Positions 16,734 through 26,013 of a stretch of DNA of 64,000 nt are shown piece by piece. How positions within the stretch are numbered: position 1 is the stretch's first letter; each line of letters begins with the position of its first letter. The notes under the pieces are model-generated. The model had not been told where the DNA came from, did no database searches, and saw only the letters and a program-made list of their open reading frames with translations. Made by a program: the position numbers and the translations under genes. This DNA is from Desulfopila sp. IMCC35006 (GTDB lineage: Bacteria > Desulfobacterota > Desulfobulbia > Desulfobulbales > Desulfocapsaceae). Where the stretch lies: the NCBI RefSeq assembly GCF_005116645.1, contig NZ_SWCM01000012.1:1-64000 (forward strand), written 5' to 3'.

Positions 16734-18206
16734 CTAGGAGAGCTGAAACTGGCCAATGGCGTCCTTTCCGGTCTCCTTGATGGCAAACAGAGCCTGATCT
16801 GCAGCGGCTATCAAGTCATGCATATCGGTGGCATGCTGGGGAAAGGTTGCAATACCGAAGCTCGCTGTCAGGCTGACCTCAATGTTTTGCTCTAACTGGT
16901 AGGCAGTACTCCGCACCTTGTCATGAATTTCAGAAGCTTTCCGGTACGCCTGGTCTTGATCCATCCCCGGCAGGACCACCACAAACTCATCGCCGGCGTA
17001 GGCCACCGCATATGCAGGTTCTTTGAGGCAGCTGTCAATTGTTTGTGCGACTTTAAGGATGGCGCGGCTGCCGTTCAGATGGCCATAGGTATCAACGACC
17101 TTTTTGAAATGGTCCAAATCTATAAACAGCAGGGAAAGTGGTGACTTGGCCGCTTTACTGCAATCTATCAGATCATTGAGTGACTGGTACAGATACCTTT
17201 GGTTGTAAAGACCTGTCAGGCCATCTCGGAAGGCCTGCTCTCGAAACCGGCGTTCACTTTCCAGCAAGGCTTTCTCTGCCTTCTTGCGCTGGGAGATATC
17301 CACCATGGCAATTGCCACTCGTTCCAGCGTATCCTCATGGCCGGAAACGGCCAATGATTTCCCCAGTACGACCTTGGTCTCACCGCTGGTGGTTACAATT
17401 GTTTCCTCCCGTTCGACGGTGGTATGCCCTTCAGCAGTTTTCAGGATGACCTCGCGGGCCATTTCGAAAAATTCGTTGGCATCGGTCGAAAGAAAGGCCC
17501 CATTCGGCGTCACGGTTCGGGGAATTCCCATCAGATCCAGGAAGGCGTGATTAAAGTCGGCTGTTCTGATTAACTCCCAGCCATGGTAAATTTCTTCCGG
17601 GTGTTCTTCAAAATATGTTCGAAAATTGGAAACCCCAGACGTACGCAACTCTTCCAGATAGGATTTCAACCGGGAGACATCCCATTCGATAATGGCGATG
17701 GGAGCCGATTGAAATAACTGGCGGTAGCGTCGCTCGCTTTCTTTGATCGCTTCCTCTGCGCGCTTCAAATCAGTGTAGTCTTCGGCAATGGCCATAACTC
17801 CGTTGATGTCTCCATTTTCTGCAGCTATCGGGCTCAGATTATAGCGCAGATGAATGGTGGCTCCCTGGCTATTGGTATAGGGACGTTCGGCAATGACCAG
17901 TTTCTTCTGATTGATGCAGCGTTGAATATCGCTGTAGATCTCCGCTAGAGCCATGGTCTGGCGTTCTAATGGGGTGAGCGCCGTTGGTGGGTCGTCAGCC
18001 GACCAGGAAAGGAGCTCCCGCATCTTGCGGTTGATCCCGGTTATGTTGCCCTGGAGATCGACCGTGAAAATTCCCAGCGGGGCGCTGTCGCTCAGCAGCT
18101 GATTTCTTTCTTCACAGGCTCTGCGTGCCGCCTCGGCGCGCTGGTAGCGCTGTTCAAATACTCTTAAATCATCAATTTCTCGACGCAATGCATTTATTTC
18201 ATTCAT
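16734..18206 (-). CDS. PAS-PAS diguanylate cyclase (AGDEF active site)
   Basis: A 490-aa cytosolic protein: short N-terminal coiled coil, PAS domain at about 40-155, second PAS at about 160-310, and a GGDEF domain at about 325-490. The catalytic loop reads AYAGDEFVVVLPG, an A-GDEF variant that is active in some characterised cyclases. The RxxD inhibitory site is not evident upstream. No membrane segments, so it senses an intracellular signal through PAS. It stands alone, with a hairpin 130 bp upstream and the antiporter gene convergent. Confidence 0.9.
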   Translation of the reverse strand: MNEINALRREIDDLRVFEQRYQRAEAARRACEERNQLLSDSAPLGIFTVDLQGNITGINRKMRELLSWSADDPPTALTPLERQTMALAEIYSDIQRCINQKKLVIAERPYTNSQGATIHLRYNLSPIAAENGDINGVMAIAEDYTDLKRAEEAIKESERRYRQLFQSAPIAIIEWDVSRLKSYLEELRTSGVSNFRTYFEEHPEEIYHGWELIRTADFNHAFLDLMGIPRTVTPNGAFLSTDANEFFEMAREVILKTAEGHTTVEREETIVTTSGETKVVLGKSLAVSGHEDTLERVAIAMVDISQRKKAEKALLESERRFREQAFRDGLTGLYNQRYLYQSLNDLIDCSKAAKSPLSLLFIDLDHFKKVVDTYGHLNGSRAILKVAQTIDSCLKEPAYAVAYAGDEFVVVLPGMDQDQAYRKASEIHDKVRSTAYQLEQNIEVSLTASFGIATFPQHATDMHDLIAAADQALFAIKETGKDAIGQFQLS

Positions 18207-18635
18207 AAATTCGTCTTTGATCGTTGATTTTTTTACGGGAGTTGGGCACTGTTTTTTTACAAGACAATCATTTCTAAGTCACTAATAACAAATAGTGCAC
18301 GAACTAAGGACGAAATAAGGATGCAGGGGACGGAAAAAAAGTCTTCAAAGAAGCCTTTTTTCTCATGGTTTTATCGCCCTACGTGACTTTTTGTTTCCCT
18401 GTACCTTACATTAAGGCGTGAACTCATGCATGGATAGTATAAAATTTGATGTAGTGGCCGCCTGCATCACTTTACATAACGACTGAAGAAACCGGCTTCG
18501 CAGCTCCCTGCCGTTTGGATAGGGGATAAAGCCCGGAGAAATAGTGCCTTGTGGATCCGGCTCGCAGGTGATCCTGGTCCGGTGAAAACGTACCGGACAG
18601 GGTGTCGAACATATATGTAATCCGGTAGTAAAACT
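18207..18635. other. Intergenic region with two inverted repeats
   Basis: About 430 bp with no credible gene. It contains a terminator-like hairpin at 18334-18362 and a second dyad (GTCCGGT-N8-ACCGGAC, 18577-18598) just past the stop of the TPR-methyltransferase gene, which probably ends that operon's transcript. Confidence 0.45.
18334..18362. terminator. Bidirectional terminator-like hairpin
   Basis: A-rich arm AAAAAAAGTCTTC (18334-18346) and GAAGCCTTTTTTC (18350-18362) pair over about 11 positions around a 3-nt loop. Both strands end in a T-tract, so it can stop transcripts from either side. Confidence 0.6.
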
Positions 18636-19880
18636 TCATTGTTGCCGTGTGTTCATCTGTAGAATCCAGAGATCGCCGGCAACCCACCTCTCTCTCTCTT
18701 TGCGCAGGCTGGTCTTCTTTTCTGTTAACACCAGCCAGTCCGCTGCACCCGCAATACTGTGGATATAGTCGCGGGAATAGGCGAATCTGCCGGTCTTTTG
18801 GAGCTGATAGCCCGTTGAGTCGGTTGCATCGAGGGTTTCCGTAGAAAAGCAGAAGAGTGCCCCCGGCCGGGCGACAGCGCGCAGGGCGCTGAAAATAGCG
18901 CCCAATTCCCCGACATAGATAAAAACATCGGTGGCGAGAAAAAAATCATAGGTTGCCGCGGTTGTCTGTAAGTAGTGAATGATGCTGTCCTGGTACAGAC
19001 CATGGTAACAGTCCTTTCCTGCTGCCTGTAAAAGCATGTTTGCGGAAAGGTCAACGCCATCAAGAACAGGGACAATGCCTTTGAAGGCGATACCGCTGAG
19101 GCCAGTCCCACAGCCGAGATCGAGGCCATGGTCGTATTGATCCTTAACGCCCTTTAGCTGAGTACATCTCTTAAAACATGCCTGCAGCTGCCGGGGGGTG
19201 TCGTAACCCAGACCATCCACCAGACTTTGTTCAAAGTCCTCAGCATAGGCATCGAAAAAATGCCGGACATAGGAGTCGGGAGCGTGCTCAAGCGGAGTGC
19301 CGAGAAGAGATGCGAGCATATAGTGTGCCGAATCGTCGTCCGACCGCAAGGTCAGTACCTGTCGATAACAGATTTCCGCCTGCTGCATATCGCCACTGCG
19401 ATGATAAAGATAGGCCAGATTGTTGAGCGCCGGCAGATAATCGGAATCGAGCGCCAGCGCCCTTTGGTAGCAGGAAATTGCCTGCTCGTCGGCATGGGTG
19501 TCACGATAACAGCCGGCAAGATTGTACCAGGCGTCGGTATTGTCCGGCCTGGCTTCCAGCAGCTGACGGTATGTGGCAACTGCGGCACGGCTGTCGCCGG
19601 TTTTTTTCTGGCTGAGGGCCAGATTAAAAAGGGTATCACTGTCTTCCGGTTGAGACGTCAGGGCCTGGGAAAATTCGTGCAGGGCGCCGGTGAAGTTTTC
19701 CAGACTATAGTATACCAGGCCGAGGTTATAGCGAAGCATGGCCGCGTCCGGAAAGTACCCAAGCAGCAGCAGGTATTTCTCCTCGGCCTCCGCGAAACGC
19801 CCTGCTGTTTGGGCATTGCAGGCCTCGGTGAAGAAACCGTTCAGCTCTTCATCGGAATAACGTGGTGGGGAGATGGGCAT
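18636..19880 (-). CDS. TPR-repeat protein with C-terminal SAM methyltransferase domain
   Basis: A 414-aa protein. Residues about 10-190 form five tetratricopeptide repeats (for example FAEAEEKYLLLLGYFPDAAMLRYNLGLVYY). Residues about 200-400 are a class I methyltransferase with motif I as GLDLGCGTGLSG and acidic motif II (LDGVDLSANML). The TPR part likely binds a protein partner; the methyl acceptor is unknown. It is the third gene of an operon with the upstream histidine kinase and response regulator (19-nt gap), suggesting a role in the same response. Confidence 0.85.
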   Translation of the reverse strand: MPISPPRYSDEELNGFFTEACNAQTAGRFAEAEEKYLLLLGYFPDAAMLRYNLGLVYYSLENFTGALHEFSQALTSQPEDSDTLFNLALSQKKTGDSRAAVATYRQLLEARPDNTDAWYNLAGCYRDTHADEQAISCYQRALALDSDYLPALNNLAYLYHRSGDMQQAEICYRQVLTLRSDDDSAHYMLASLLGTPLEHAPDSYVRHFFDAYAEDFEQSLVDGLGYDTPRQLQACFKRCTQLKGVKDQYDHGLDLGCGTGLSGIAFKGIVPVLDGVDLSANMLLQAAGKDCYHGLYQDSIIHYLQTTAATYDFFLATDVFIYVGELGAIFSALRAVARPGALFCFSTETLDATDSTGYQLQKTGRFAYSRDYIHSIAGAADWLVLTEKKTSLRKERERWVAGDLWILQMNTRQQ

Positions 19881-19899
19881 TTTAGCAACTTTTCACGGG

Positions 19900-20637
19900 T
19901 TATTGAATTGGGTCATGGTCAAATACATAGCCCAGCGAACGTCTGCTTTTAAAATATTTTGGCTTTTTGGGCTGTTCTTCAAAGTAGCGACGGAAGCGGA
20001 CAATGTAGTTGTCGACGGTACGGGTTGACGTTCCCTTGTTGTAGCCCCAGCCGATCTCCAGTAATCTGCTGCGGGACAGGGGCTTTCCTTTATTGACAAT
20101 AAACAGTTTGAGCAACTTTATTTCCTGCTCGGTCAGTTGAATGGTTCCGGCGCAGCACTCCGCCTGGCCACTGGAGAAATCAACAGTGTTGGCACCAAAG
20201 CGGTACACGTTCTGCTTTTGTTCCGGTGTCTTCAGGGTGTCGTCCTGTTCCCGCTGCCACTGATCCCGGGTCAGCAGGCGGCCCACTCGCAGGAGGAATT
20301 CTTCGAGGCTGAAGGGTTTGGTCATGTAGTCATCGACCCCGACGAGAAAACCGTCGACCCTGTCCGCGGCATCCACCTTGGCCGACAGGATGAGGACAGG
20401 CAGGCGTTCATCCTCCAGGCGAATGTTTTGCAGAATCTGCATGCCGTCGATGCCGGGTAACATGAGATCCAGCACGATCAGATGGGGACACCACTGTTTC
20501 CAGGCTTCCAGCCCTTCGATGCCATTCTGCGCGACCTTCACCTCGTGGCCCTGCAGGCTCAGGTTCAACTCGATGCCTTCGGCGATATGGCGGTCATCTT
20601 CGATAATTAAGATGCGCTTTTTAGCTGTTGCAGTCAC
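19900..20637 (-). CDS. OmpR/PhoB-family response regulator
   Basis: A 245-aa regulator: receiver domain 1-125 with phospho-acceptor D57 (LIVLDLMLPG), acidic pair D14/D15 region (IIEDD) and Lys in MTKPF; winged-helix DNA-binding domain at about 150-240 (LTEQEIKLLKLFIVNKGKPLSRSRLLEIGWGYNKGTSTRTVDNYIVRFRRYF is the recognition region, shown here by its key parts). Its start overlaps the kinase stop by 17 nt, so the pair is translationally coupled. Confidence 0.93.
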   Translation of the reverse strand: MTATAKKRILIIEDDRHIAEGIELNLSLQGHEVKVAQNGIEGLEAWKQWCPHLIVLDLMLPGIDGMQILQNIRLEDERLPVLILSAKVDAADRVDGFLVGVDDYMTKPFSLEEFLLRVGRLLTRDQWQREQDDTLKTPEQKQNVYRFGANTVDFSSGQAECCAGTIQLTEQEIKLLKLFIVNKGKPLSRSRLLEIGWGYNKGTSTRTVDNYIVRFRRYFEEQPKKPKYFKSRRSLGYVFDHDPIQ

Positions 20638-21616
20638 TTGGTCTCTCTTGCTCCAATATGGGTGGGGGATGTCTTGGCAAGCTCAGGGTAAAGCTCGCTC
20701 CTTTGCCTATCCCGTCGCTCTGGGCGGTTATTTTGCCTTTGTGGAACCTGGCCACCTGGTCGACCATATATAACCCCAGACCAGTCCCGCCGACATGATG
20801 CGAATTCTCCCGCTCGATCTGAAAAAATTTCTGGAAAATCTTCTTGCTCTGGGACTTGTCAAACCCTATGCCGTTATCGGCAAAGCAGATCAATACGTTT
20901 TTCTCCGTCTGACTGAAGGTAATGGTAATCCGCGGACACTCGCTCTCGTTGTGCCTGATGCCATTGGCCAGCAGGTTCATCAGCAGCATCTGGAAAAGTC
21001 CTTGATTTATCGCACAATAATAGCAATTCGGGAGCTGCTGCTGCATGACGATCTCGCTGCCGCGAAATAATTGTCCATTTTTTCGGCAAAACTCTTCTAT
21101 CTCTGCCACGGCGTCGACTATGACGAGCTCGCCGCTAAAGATTTTGGCTTCGATTCGGGCCAGGTGAAGGATGCTGTTAATGTTGTCGGAGAGCCGTCCG
21201 ACATCGGCCAGCATATACTCCAGGTATTTCAGTTGCTTGTCCCTTGGCAACTCATGCTTTATGAAGGTTTCCAGGTAAAGTCGGAGCGAAGTCGTCGGGG
21301 TCTTCAGCTCATGGGTAAAGCTGTTGATGAAGTTGTACTGTGACCGGTAGAGGGCCTGGGTTTTTCGCTGATAGACAAAAATAATGAAAATGCCAAGCAG
21401 GATGATGCCGACCAGGATTGACAGAACCATGATCACCACCCAGGTCTGCCACGATTCGAACTGCTGCGGGTCAAGGTTGGTCTTTTTGATGACGGCCTTG
21501 AGGCCGGTACTCACCTCAACGTACCAGTAGATATACAAAAACAGCGAGAGGCCGAGGGCAATTATCGAAAAAACGAAGATAGCGACCGGATGCAGAAACC
21601 AGATGGAGCGTTTCAT
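20621..21616 (-). CDS. Membrane sensor histidine kinase
   Basis: A 331-aa kinase with two membrane segments (about 10-32 and 55-82) and only about 20 periplasmic residues, so it may sense within the membrane. DHp domain H-box FTHELKTPTTSLR; ATPase domain with N-box NLLANGIRHNE, G1 CFADNGIGFDKSQ and G2 HHVGGTGLGLYM. No HAMP domain is obvious. It is the first gene of a kinase-regulator-methyltransferase operon and diverges from the radical-SAM gene at 21.7 kb. Confidence 0.92.
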   Translation of the reverse strand: MKRSIWFLHPVAIFVFSIIALGLSLFLYIYWYVEVSTGLKAVIKKTNLDPQQFESWQTWVVIMVLSILVGIILLGIFIIFVYQRKTQALYRSQYNFINSFTHELKTPTTSLRLYLETFIKHELPRDKQLKYLEYMLADVGRLSDNINSILHLARIEAKIFSGELVIVDAVAEIEEFCRKNGQLFRGSEIVMQQQLPNCYYCAINQGLFQMLLMNLLANGIRHNESECPRITITFSQTEKNVLICFADNGIGFDKSQSKKIFQKFFQIERENSHHVGGTGLGLYMVDQVARFHKGKITAQSDGIGKGASFTLSLPRHPPPILEQERPSDCNS

Positions 21617-21738
21617 TGCTTCCGGCCGTTTTGTAAAAGAATTGTCATTTGTCTCGCTTGACTATCTACCATCAAATTAATGAGTTACTCTACCTCAATG
21701 CATTTTTCCACATTCTTTCAGGCGACGAGGTATTCCCT

Positions 21739-23487
21739 ATGACAGACAAGTATCCGGTCCATCACCTTGGTACGAAGGCACAGGTCTTGTTGACCAGTGT
21801 TTTCGGTCCCTATGCCCAGGACGACGAGTACGGCAGCAGTGCAATCAATCCGATGGAACTGTACCACAATCAAGTCACCCGCGTACAGGGAGTTTTCAGC
21901 CTGCGCATGTTTCATCGCTCTTTTGGTTTGTTGATGATCAAAGAGAATATCGAAGCCCCCTGCACTTTGCTCGACTTTCCGGATCTGGAGCGCTTTATCG
22001 AGACGATTCGCACCAATCGCTACCATGTCATCGGCATCGGTTCCATTATCCCCAATGTCAACAAGGTCAAGAAAATGTGCGAACTGATCCGCACCTATCA
22101 GCCCGGCGCAGTTATCGTGGTCGGTGGACATATCAGTAATATGGAAGGGATCGATACACTTATCGATGCCGATCATATCGTCCGGGGCGACGGTATCAAA
22201 TGGTTTCGTCAATACCTGGGGCAGGATATGACCAGGCCGGTCAGGCATCCGGCGGTGGCTTCGGCCTTTGGTGCAAGGATCCTCGGCCAGGAGCTTTCCG
22301 AAAAGCCGGGAGATACCGCGGCCATCGTGGTGCCTTCGGTTGGCTGTCCCATGGGATGCAACTTCTGCTCAACTTCGGCTCTTTTTGGCGGGAAGGGCAA
22401 ATTCAATAATTTTTATGAGACCGGGGAGGAGCTCTATGCGGTGATGGCCGATCTGGAAGAAAAATTGCAGACAAGCTCATTTTTTATCCTTGATGAAAAC
22501 TTCCTCCTCCATCAACAACGGGCACTGGGCCTGCTCGAACAGATGAAAGCACATAATAAGAGCTGGGCCCTGTATGTCTTCAGCTCGGCCAAGGTTCTGC
22601 GCTCCTATCGGATGGAACAGCTCGTCGAGCTTGGTATTTCCTGGGTCTGGATGGGCCTTGAGGGAAAACAAAGCCAGTATGTAAAACTTGCAGGCATTGA
22701 CACAAGATCGCTGATCCACGACCTGCAGGACCACGGTATCCGGGTGCTCGGCTCCTCGATCATTGGTTTGGAGGGGCATAGTCCGGAAAATATCGATCAG
22801 GTCATCGACTATGCGGTCTCCCATGCCACCGATTTTCACCAGTTCATGCTGTATACTGCCAATCAGGGAACGCCTCTCTATACAGAGTTGAAAGAAAAGG
22901 GGGCTTTATTGCCGCCGGAGGAATTCAAGGTCTCCGACAGCCATGGCCAGTTCCGTTTCAACCATCGCCATCCCCATATTCCGGCAGGCGCGGAAGAAAA
23001 AATACTCCTTGAGGCCTTTGAACAGGATTTCAAGGTGAATGGTCCCAGCCTCTCCCGGCTTATCCGGACCATCCTGAAAGGCTGGCAGCGCTATGCCTCG
23101 CATCCGGATAATCGGATTAGAAACCGTTACCTTAAAGATGTCAAACCGTTGCGCACCATGTATGCGGGCGCCGTCTGGGCCATGAAAAAGTGGTACCGGC
23201 ATGACCCGGTTCTGCATCAACAACTTGCCGATTTACTCCAGGATATCTACACCACCCTCGGCTGGCAGCCTCGCCTGGTCGCCCCGGTGGCGGGTCGCTC
23301 TATCTACTGGACCATGAAAAAAGAAGAAAGACGCTTTGCCGCCGGCTGGACTCTTGAACCAAAGACTTTTTTTGAAAAAAATCAGGCAGCTCTGGCCTTA
23401 GCCGAGGTGAGTGGTGGCAAAGGCCTTGCGGGGCCTCTATGCGCGCCGAAAATTATGCAGGATCTTGCTGCTCATAAACCGTTGTGA
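21739..23487 (+). CDS. Radical-SAM protein with B12-binding-like N-terminal domain
   Basis: A 582-aa protein (from the ATG at 21739; an upstream TTG would add 30 residues but GAGG precedes this ATG). Residues about 60-170 resemble the Rossmann cobalamin-binding domain of BchE-like radical-SAM enzymes (VIGIGSIIPNVNK, VIVVGGHISN), but the DxHxxG ligand motif is absent, so it may not bind B12. The cluster motif is GCPMGCNFCSTS. The remainder is a TIM-barrel and a C-terminal helical region. Substrate unknown. Its stop codon TGA (23485-23487) lies inside the left end of a 172-bp repeat, so insertion of that element may have set the C-terminus. Confidence 0.82.
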   Translation: MTDKYPVHHLGTKAQVLLTSVFGPYAQDDEYGSSAINPMELYHNQVTRVQGVFSLRMFHRSFGLLMIKENIEAPCTLLDFPDLERFIETIRTNRYHVIGIGSIIPNVNKVKKMCELIRTYQPGAVIVVGGHISNMEGIDTLIDADHIVRGDGIKWFRQYLGQDMTRPVRHPAVASAFGARILGQELSEKPGDTAAIVVPSVGCPMGCNFCSTSALFGGKGKFNNFYETGEELYAVMADLEEKLQTSSFFILDENFLLHQQRALGLLEQMKAHNKSWALYVFSSAKVLRSYRMEQLVELGISWVWMGLEGKQSQYVKLAGIDTRSLIHDLQDHGIRVLGSSIIGLEGHSPENIDQVIDYAVSHATDFHQFMLYTANQGTPLYTELKEKGALLPPEEFKVSDSHGQFRFNHRHPHIPAGAEEKILLEAFEQDFKVNGPSLSRLIRTILKGWQRYASHPDNRIRNRYLKDVKPLRTMYAGAVWAMKKWYRHDPVLHQQLADLLQDIYTTLGWQPRLVAPVAGRSIYWTMKKEERRFAAGWTLEPKTFFEKNQAALALAEVSGGKGLAGPLCAPKIMQDLAAHKPL

Positions 23488-23654
23488 TTACCACTAAAGT
23501 TCAGCTTAGAAGGTCCAGAGGGATATGAGGAGCCCTTTTCACGGGACGCCATAAACCCGTCCCTGGGGGCTTGACCGCAGCCATCCAGGCTGCGGAACAC
23601 CCGTGCAAAGGGCACCTCATATCCCTATGCAGCTGAAGTTTAGTGGTAATAACA
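23483..23654 (-). repeat. 172-bp palindromic element, copy 1 (inverted orientation)
   Basis: Terminal inverted repeats: TGTGATTACCACTAAA on the left and TTTAGTGGTAATAACA on the right. Inside is a long stem (GGGATATGAGG.GCCC... against ...GGGCACCTCATATCCC), an inner perfect hairpin CCGCAGCC-N5-GGCTGCGG (23575-23595) and a second small hairpin near AAACCC...GGGCTT. Its internal sequence is the reverse complement of copies 2 and 3. It sits between two convergent genes, overlapping the stop of one and ending 5 bp before the stop of the other. Confidence 0.93.
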
Positions 23655-23659
23655 TTCTG

Positions 23660-24139
23660 TTAAGAGTCACTATATTTACTATCCAAAATCTGGTGAATCA
23701 GCTCCTGCCGATCCTGATCTGAGATGTAGGGTTTTATCCTCGCGTCGAGTAATTTGGCCTCACGCGCCCTCTTCCTGGCAGCTGCCTGTTCTGACAGGGA
23801 AATGAGATCTTGTAGATCGCACGGTTTCGTCAGATAATTGAAAGCGCCGAACTTTAACGCTTCAACGGCAGAACGGGTCGAAGCGTGGCCTGTGAGCATA
23901 ATGACCTCAATAAGAGGATGCTTGAGTTTGATTTTTTGCAGCGTCGTCATCCCGTCTGGCGCAGGCATGCTGATATCGAGTAATACGATGTCGACAGAAT
24001 TGTCCATTTCAAGTCGTTTCAGTGCTTCTGCCCCGGTAAAAGTACACTCCACCGCGTAGCCCCTCTGACGCAGGCGCAAGGCAAGGGCCTCAATAAACTC
24101 CTGTTCATCATCGACAAGAAGAAAACTAAACGAATTCAT
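23660..24139 (-). CDS. Response regulator, receiver domain with helical tail
   Basis: A 159-aa protein: receiver domain about 1-120 (LLVDDE acidic pocket, phospho-acceptor in VLLDISMPAPDG, TGHAST, LTKPCD) plus a C-terminal helical tail of about 40 residues. No DNA-binding or enzymatic output. It is one of four receiver-only or receiver-ended proteins in this region with similar wording (IEVIMLTGH), so it probably belongs to the same phosphorelay family. It is separated by about 1.5 kb from the next, and its stop lies 5 bp from the repeat. Confidence 0.88.
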   Translation of the reverse strand: MNSFSFLLVDDEQEFIEALALRLRQRGYAVECTFTGAEALKRLEMDNSVDIVLLDISMPAPDGMTTLQKIKLKHPLIEVIMLTGHASTRSAVEALKFGAFNYLTKPCDLQDLISLSEQAAARKRAREAKLLDARIKPYISDQDRQELIHQILDSKYSDS

Positions 24140-24658
24140 ATGGATCTGCTGCTGTTGAGGGAATAAACTTTTCCGGCCTTTCAGTTCTCCGGCTTCGTCC
24201 TTACCTGTCGTACAAAGATAACCATTCCTGCGTTATTGATAAGCCTCGTCGAATTGAAAGGATCTCCATTTTCTACATGGAGGTTTCAGAGCCGACCACG
24301 TTTTCCTTGCCACATTGTGCGTGCACCTCAACTGAGTATTAACAGTGGCACATCGAAGGCCAGTAAACCGGAGCCTCCCTTTGGCTTGCCATTCTTTCTC
24401 ATAAGGTCTGGTCGGTGTCAGTGTATGAAATAACGCATATTCGTTGCCTGACTATCTGCAGGATCTCATCCGGTTAGGCGCGTTTGTGTTGATAAGCGAT
24501 ATGAAATGGACTGGTGATCTGAATACCTACTTGATATCCGACTAGCAGAGAAGCCAAAGGATGACTAATATGGAAAGCTAGAAGCTATGAAGAGAGGAAC
24601 GCGGATCGTTTTGGTGAATCGGACCTTTTGCAGGCAACAGAGAAACATAGGATAAAAA
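24140..24658. other. Intergenic region, no gene recognised
   Basis: About 520 bp upstream of both the receiver protein (minus) and the DksA-type gene (plus). I see no protein-like frame, no strong dyad and no clear sigma-54 promoter. It presumably holds the promoters of the two divergent genes. Confidence 0.35.
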
Positions 24659-24925
24659 ATGGCAGGTGGGTGGACCAGCGACGGAGCTGTACAACAACAA
24701 ATCGATGCAAGTGTGGAAGATGCCGTAAAATTAGCCAGGAGCCGTATCCCTAAAGGCAAGAGCCTAAGCCACTGCGAGGAATGCGACGAGCCGATCCCGG
24801 CGGCCAGAAGAGACGCTATTCCAGGTGTCCGTCTCTGCATCCTCTGTCAATCTGAGAAAGAGAAGCGTCAGACCTTTGCAACCGGTATTAACAGGCGAGG
24901 CAGTAAGGATAGCCAGTTGAAATAG
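24659..24925 (+). CDS. Small DksA/TraR-type zinc-finger protein
   Basis: An 88-aa protein with a C4 zinc finger C39-x2-C42 ... C60-x2-C63 (HCEECDEPIPAARRDAIPGVRLCILCQ), matching short TraR/YbiI-type DksA relatives. Short members bind RNA polymerase through the secondary channel without the long coiled coil of DksA. They are frequent on phages and plasmids but also chromosomal; no phage genes are adjacent. It is probably a stress or growth-rate modulator of transcription. Confidence 0.88.
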   Translation: MAGGWTSDGAVQQQIDASVEDAVKLARSRIPKGKSLSHCEECDEPIPAARRDAIPGVRLCILCQSEKEKRQTFATGINRRGSKDSQLK

Positions 24926-25084
24926 GTTTGAGTTCCACATACCGAGGCGCTGGCCGAGTCCACACCCTTGGGGATCTTTCTAATCGAATTGATCTGTCAG
25001 AATGAATAATACTCATGTCGCATCATTTGCACATGCATTGGAGTTTGCATTGGTAATGTGTTATCGATTTTACGGAGGAAAACG

Positions 25085-25330
25085 ATGTTGCTTTTTGTCT
25101 GGCGCCACAGCAAACGCTTTTCCAGCTGGTCCATGCTGGATGAGCCGCATATCCACAAGGAAAATTATCTGCAGGCTGATGTAACGGTGCTGGCACCGTC
25201 CAAGGCCGAGGCTCTGGAGCTGCTCGAGCGCAACGGCAACTGGAATGTTGAGGAGCTGCAGCGGATCGAGCCCGAGGTCCTTGACCTGGACCAACCTCGT
25301 ATCATCACCAGCCATGTCGCATTTCAATAG
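25085..25330 (+). CDS. Small hypothetical protein
   Basis: An 81-aa protein beginning MLLFVWRHSKRFSSWSMLDE, with a very good ribosome site (GGAGG, 6-7 nt before the ATG). It is acidic in the C-terminal half (EALELLERNGNWNVEELQRIEPEVLDLD) and contains no membrane segment or cysteine. I do not recognise a family. The strong initiation signal and codon pattern make it a likely real gene. Confidence 0.6.
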   Translation: MLLFVWRHSKRFSSWSMLDEPHIHKENYLQADVTVLAPSKAEALELLERNGNWNVEELQRIEPEVLDLDQPRIITSHVAFQ

Positions 25331-25621
25331 AACTATGGCACTCGGCATCTCCACCATGTGCTGAGTCTCTGTTTGATCAACGGGACCTATATTGAATTGA
25401 CCCGATAGCTTTGCAATCAGGGGTAACCCCAACATTCATGCAATAGGAGGCCGTCTGACTTTCCGGTAAAACGACCCAAGTCGATTTCTAACGTATTTCG
25501 AAGGAGATAAGCGATTCTAATATTTCCAAATGGCCCGTGGGTACATGGTTGTTGGGTTTCCCCAAATGGTTGAACCTGTTCCTGTCGGATGCTATTTTCT
25601 GTCACCGCATCAATAGGGCTT

Positions 25622-25999
25622 TCATGCTTTGTTGTGCTTTGCAAAAGCGAAGTTTATTTTTTCAAGAAGTTCATTGATATCGGTTGGTTTCATGATGTAA
25701 TCGATGGCACCTTTTTCCATTGCCAGTATACCGGCGGCCCTGGATCCATGGCCTGTAAGCATTATGACTTCAATGTCGGGATCATGCTTTTTTATCCGAG
25801 CGAGAACATCAATTCCATTTATATCTGGCATTTTTAGATCAAGAATTACGATATTAGGAGCTATCTCAACAAGTTTCTTCAATCCCTCAGTGCCACTGTG
25901 TACGTCTGTGGAGTCTATGCCTCGTAAACGCAAGCGTTCACACAGAGTTGAGGCAAACTCAACTTCATCATCAATAATTAACAGCTTTGCTTTATCCAT
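25622..25999 (-). CDS. Single-domain response regulator
   Basis: A 125-aa receiver domain with all active residues: acidic pair in IIDDE, phospho-acceptor D in VILDLKMPDING, T in MLTGHGS, K in IMKPTD. No output domain. Last gene of a group that includes the NtrB-like kinase 14 bp upstream, so it is probably phosphorylated by that kinase and acts by protein interaction. Confidence 0.92.
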   Translation of the reverse strand: MDKAKLLIIDDEVEFASTLCERLRLRGIDSTDVHSGTEGLKKLVEIAPNIVILDLKMPDINGIDVLARIKKHDPDIEVIMLTGHGSRAAGILAMEKGAIDYIMKPTDINELLEKINFAFAKHNKA

Positions 26000-26013
26000 G
26001 TGATCCTTTCTTC

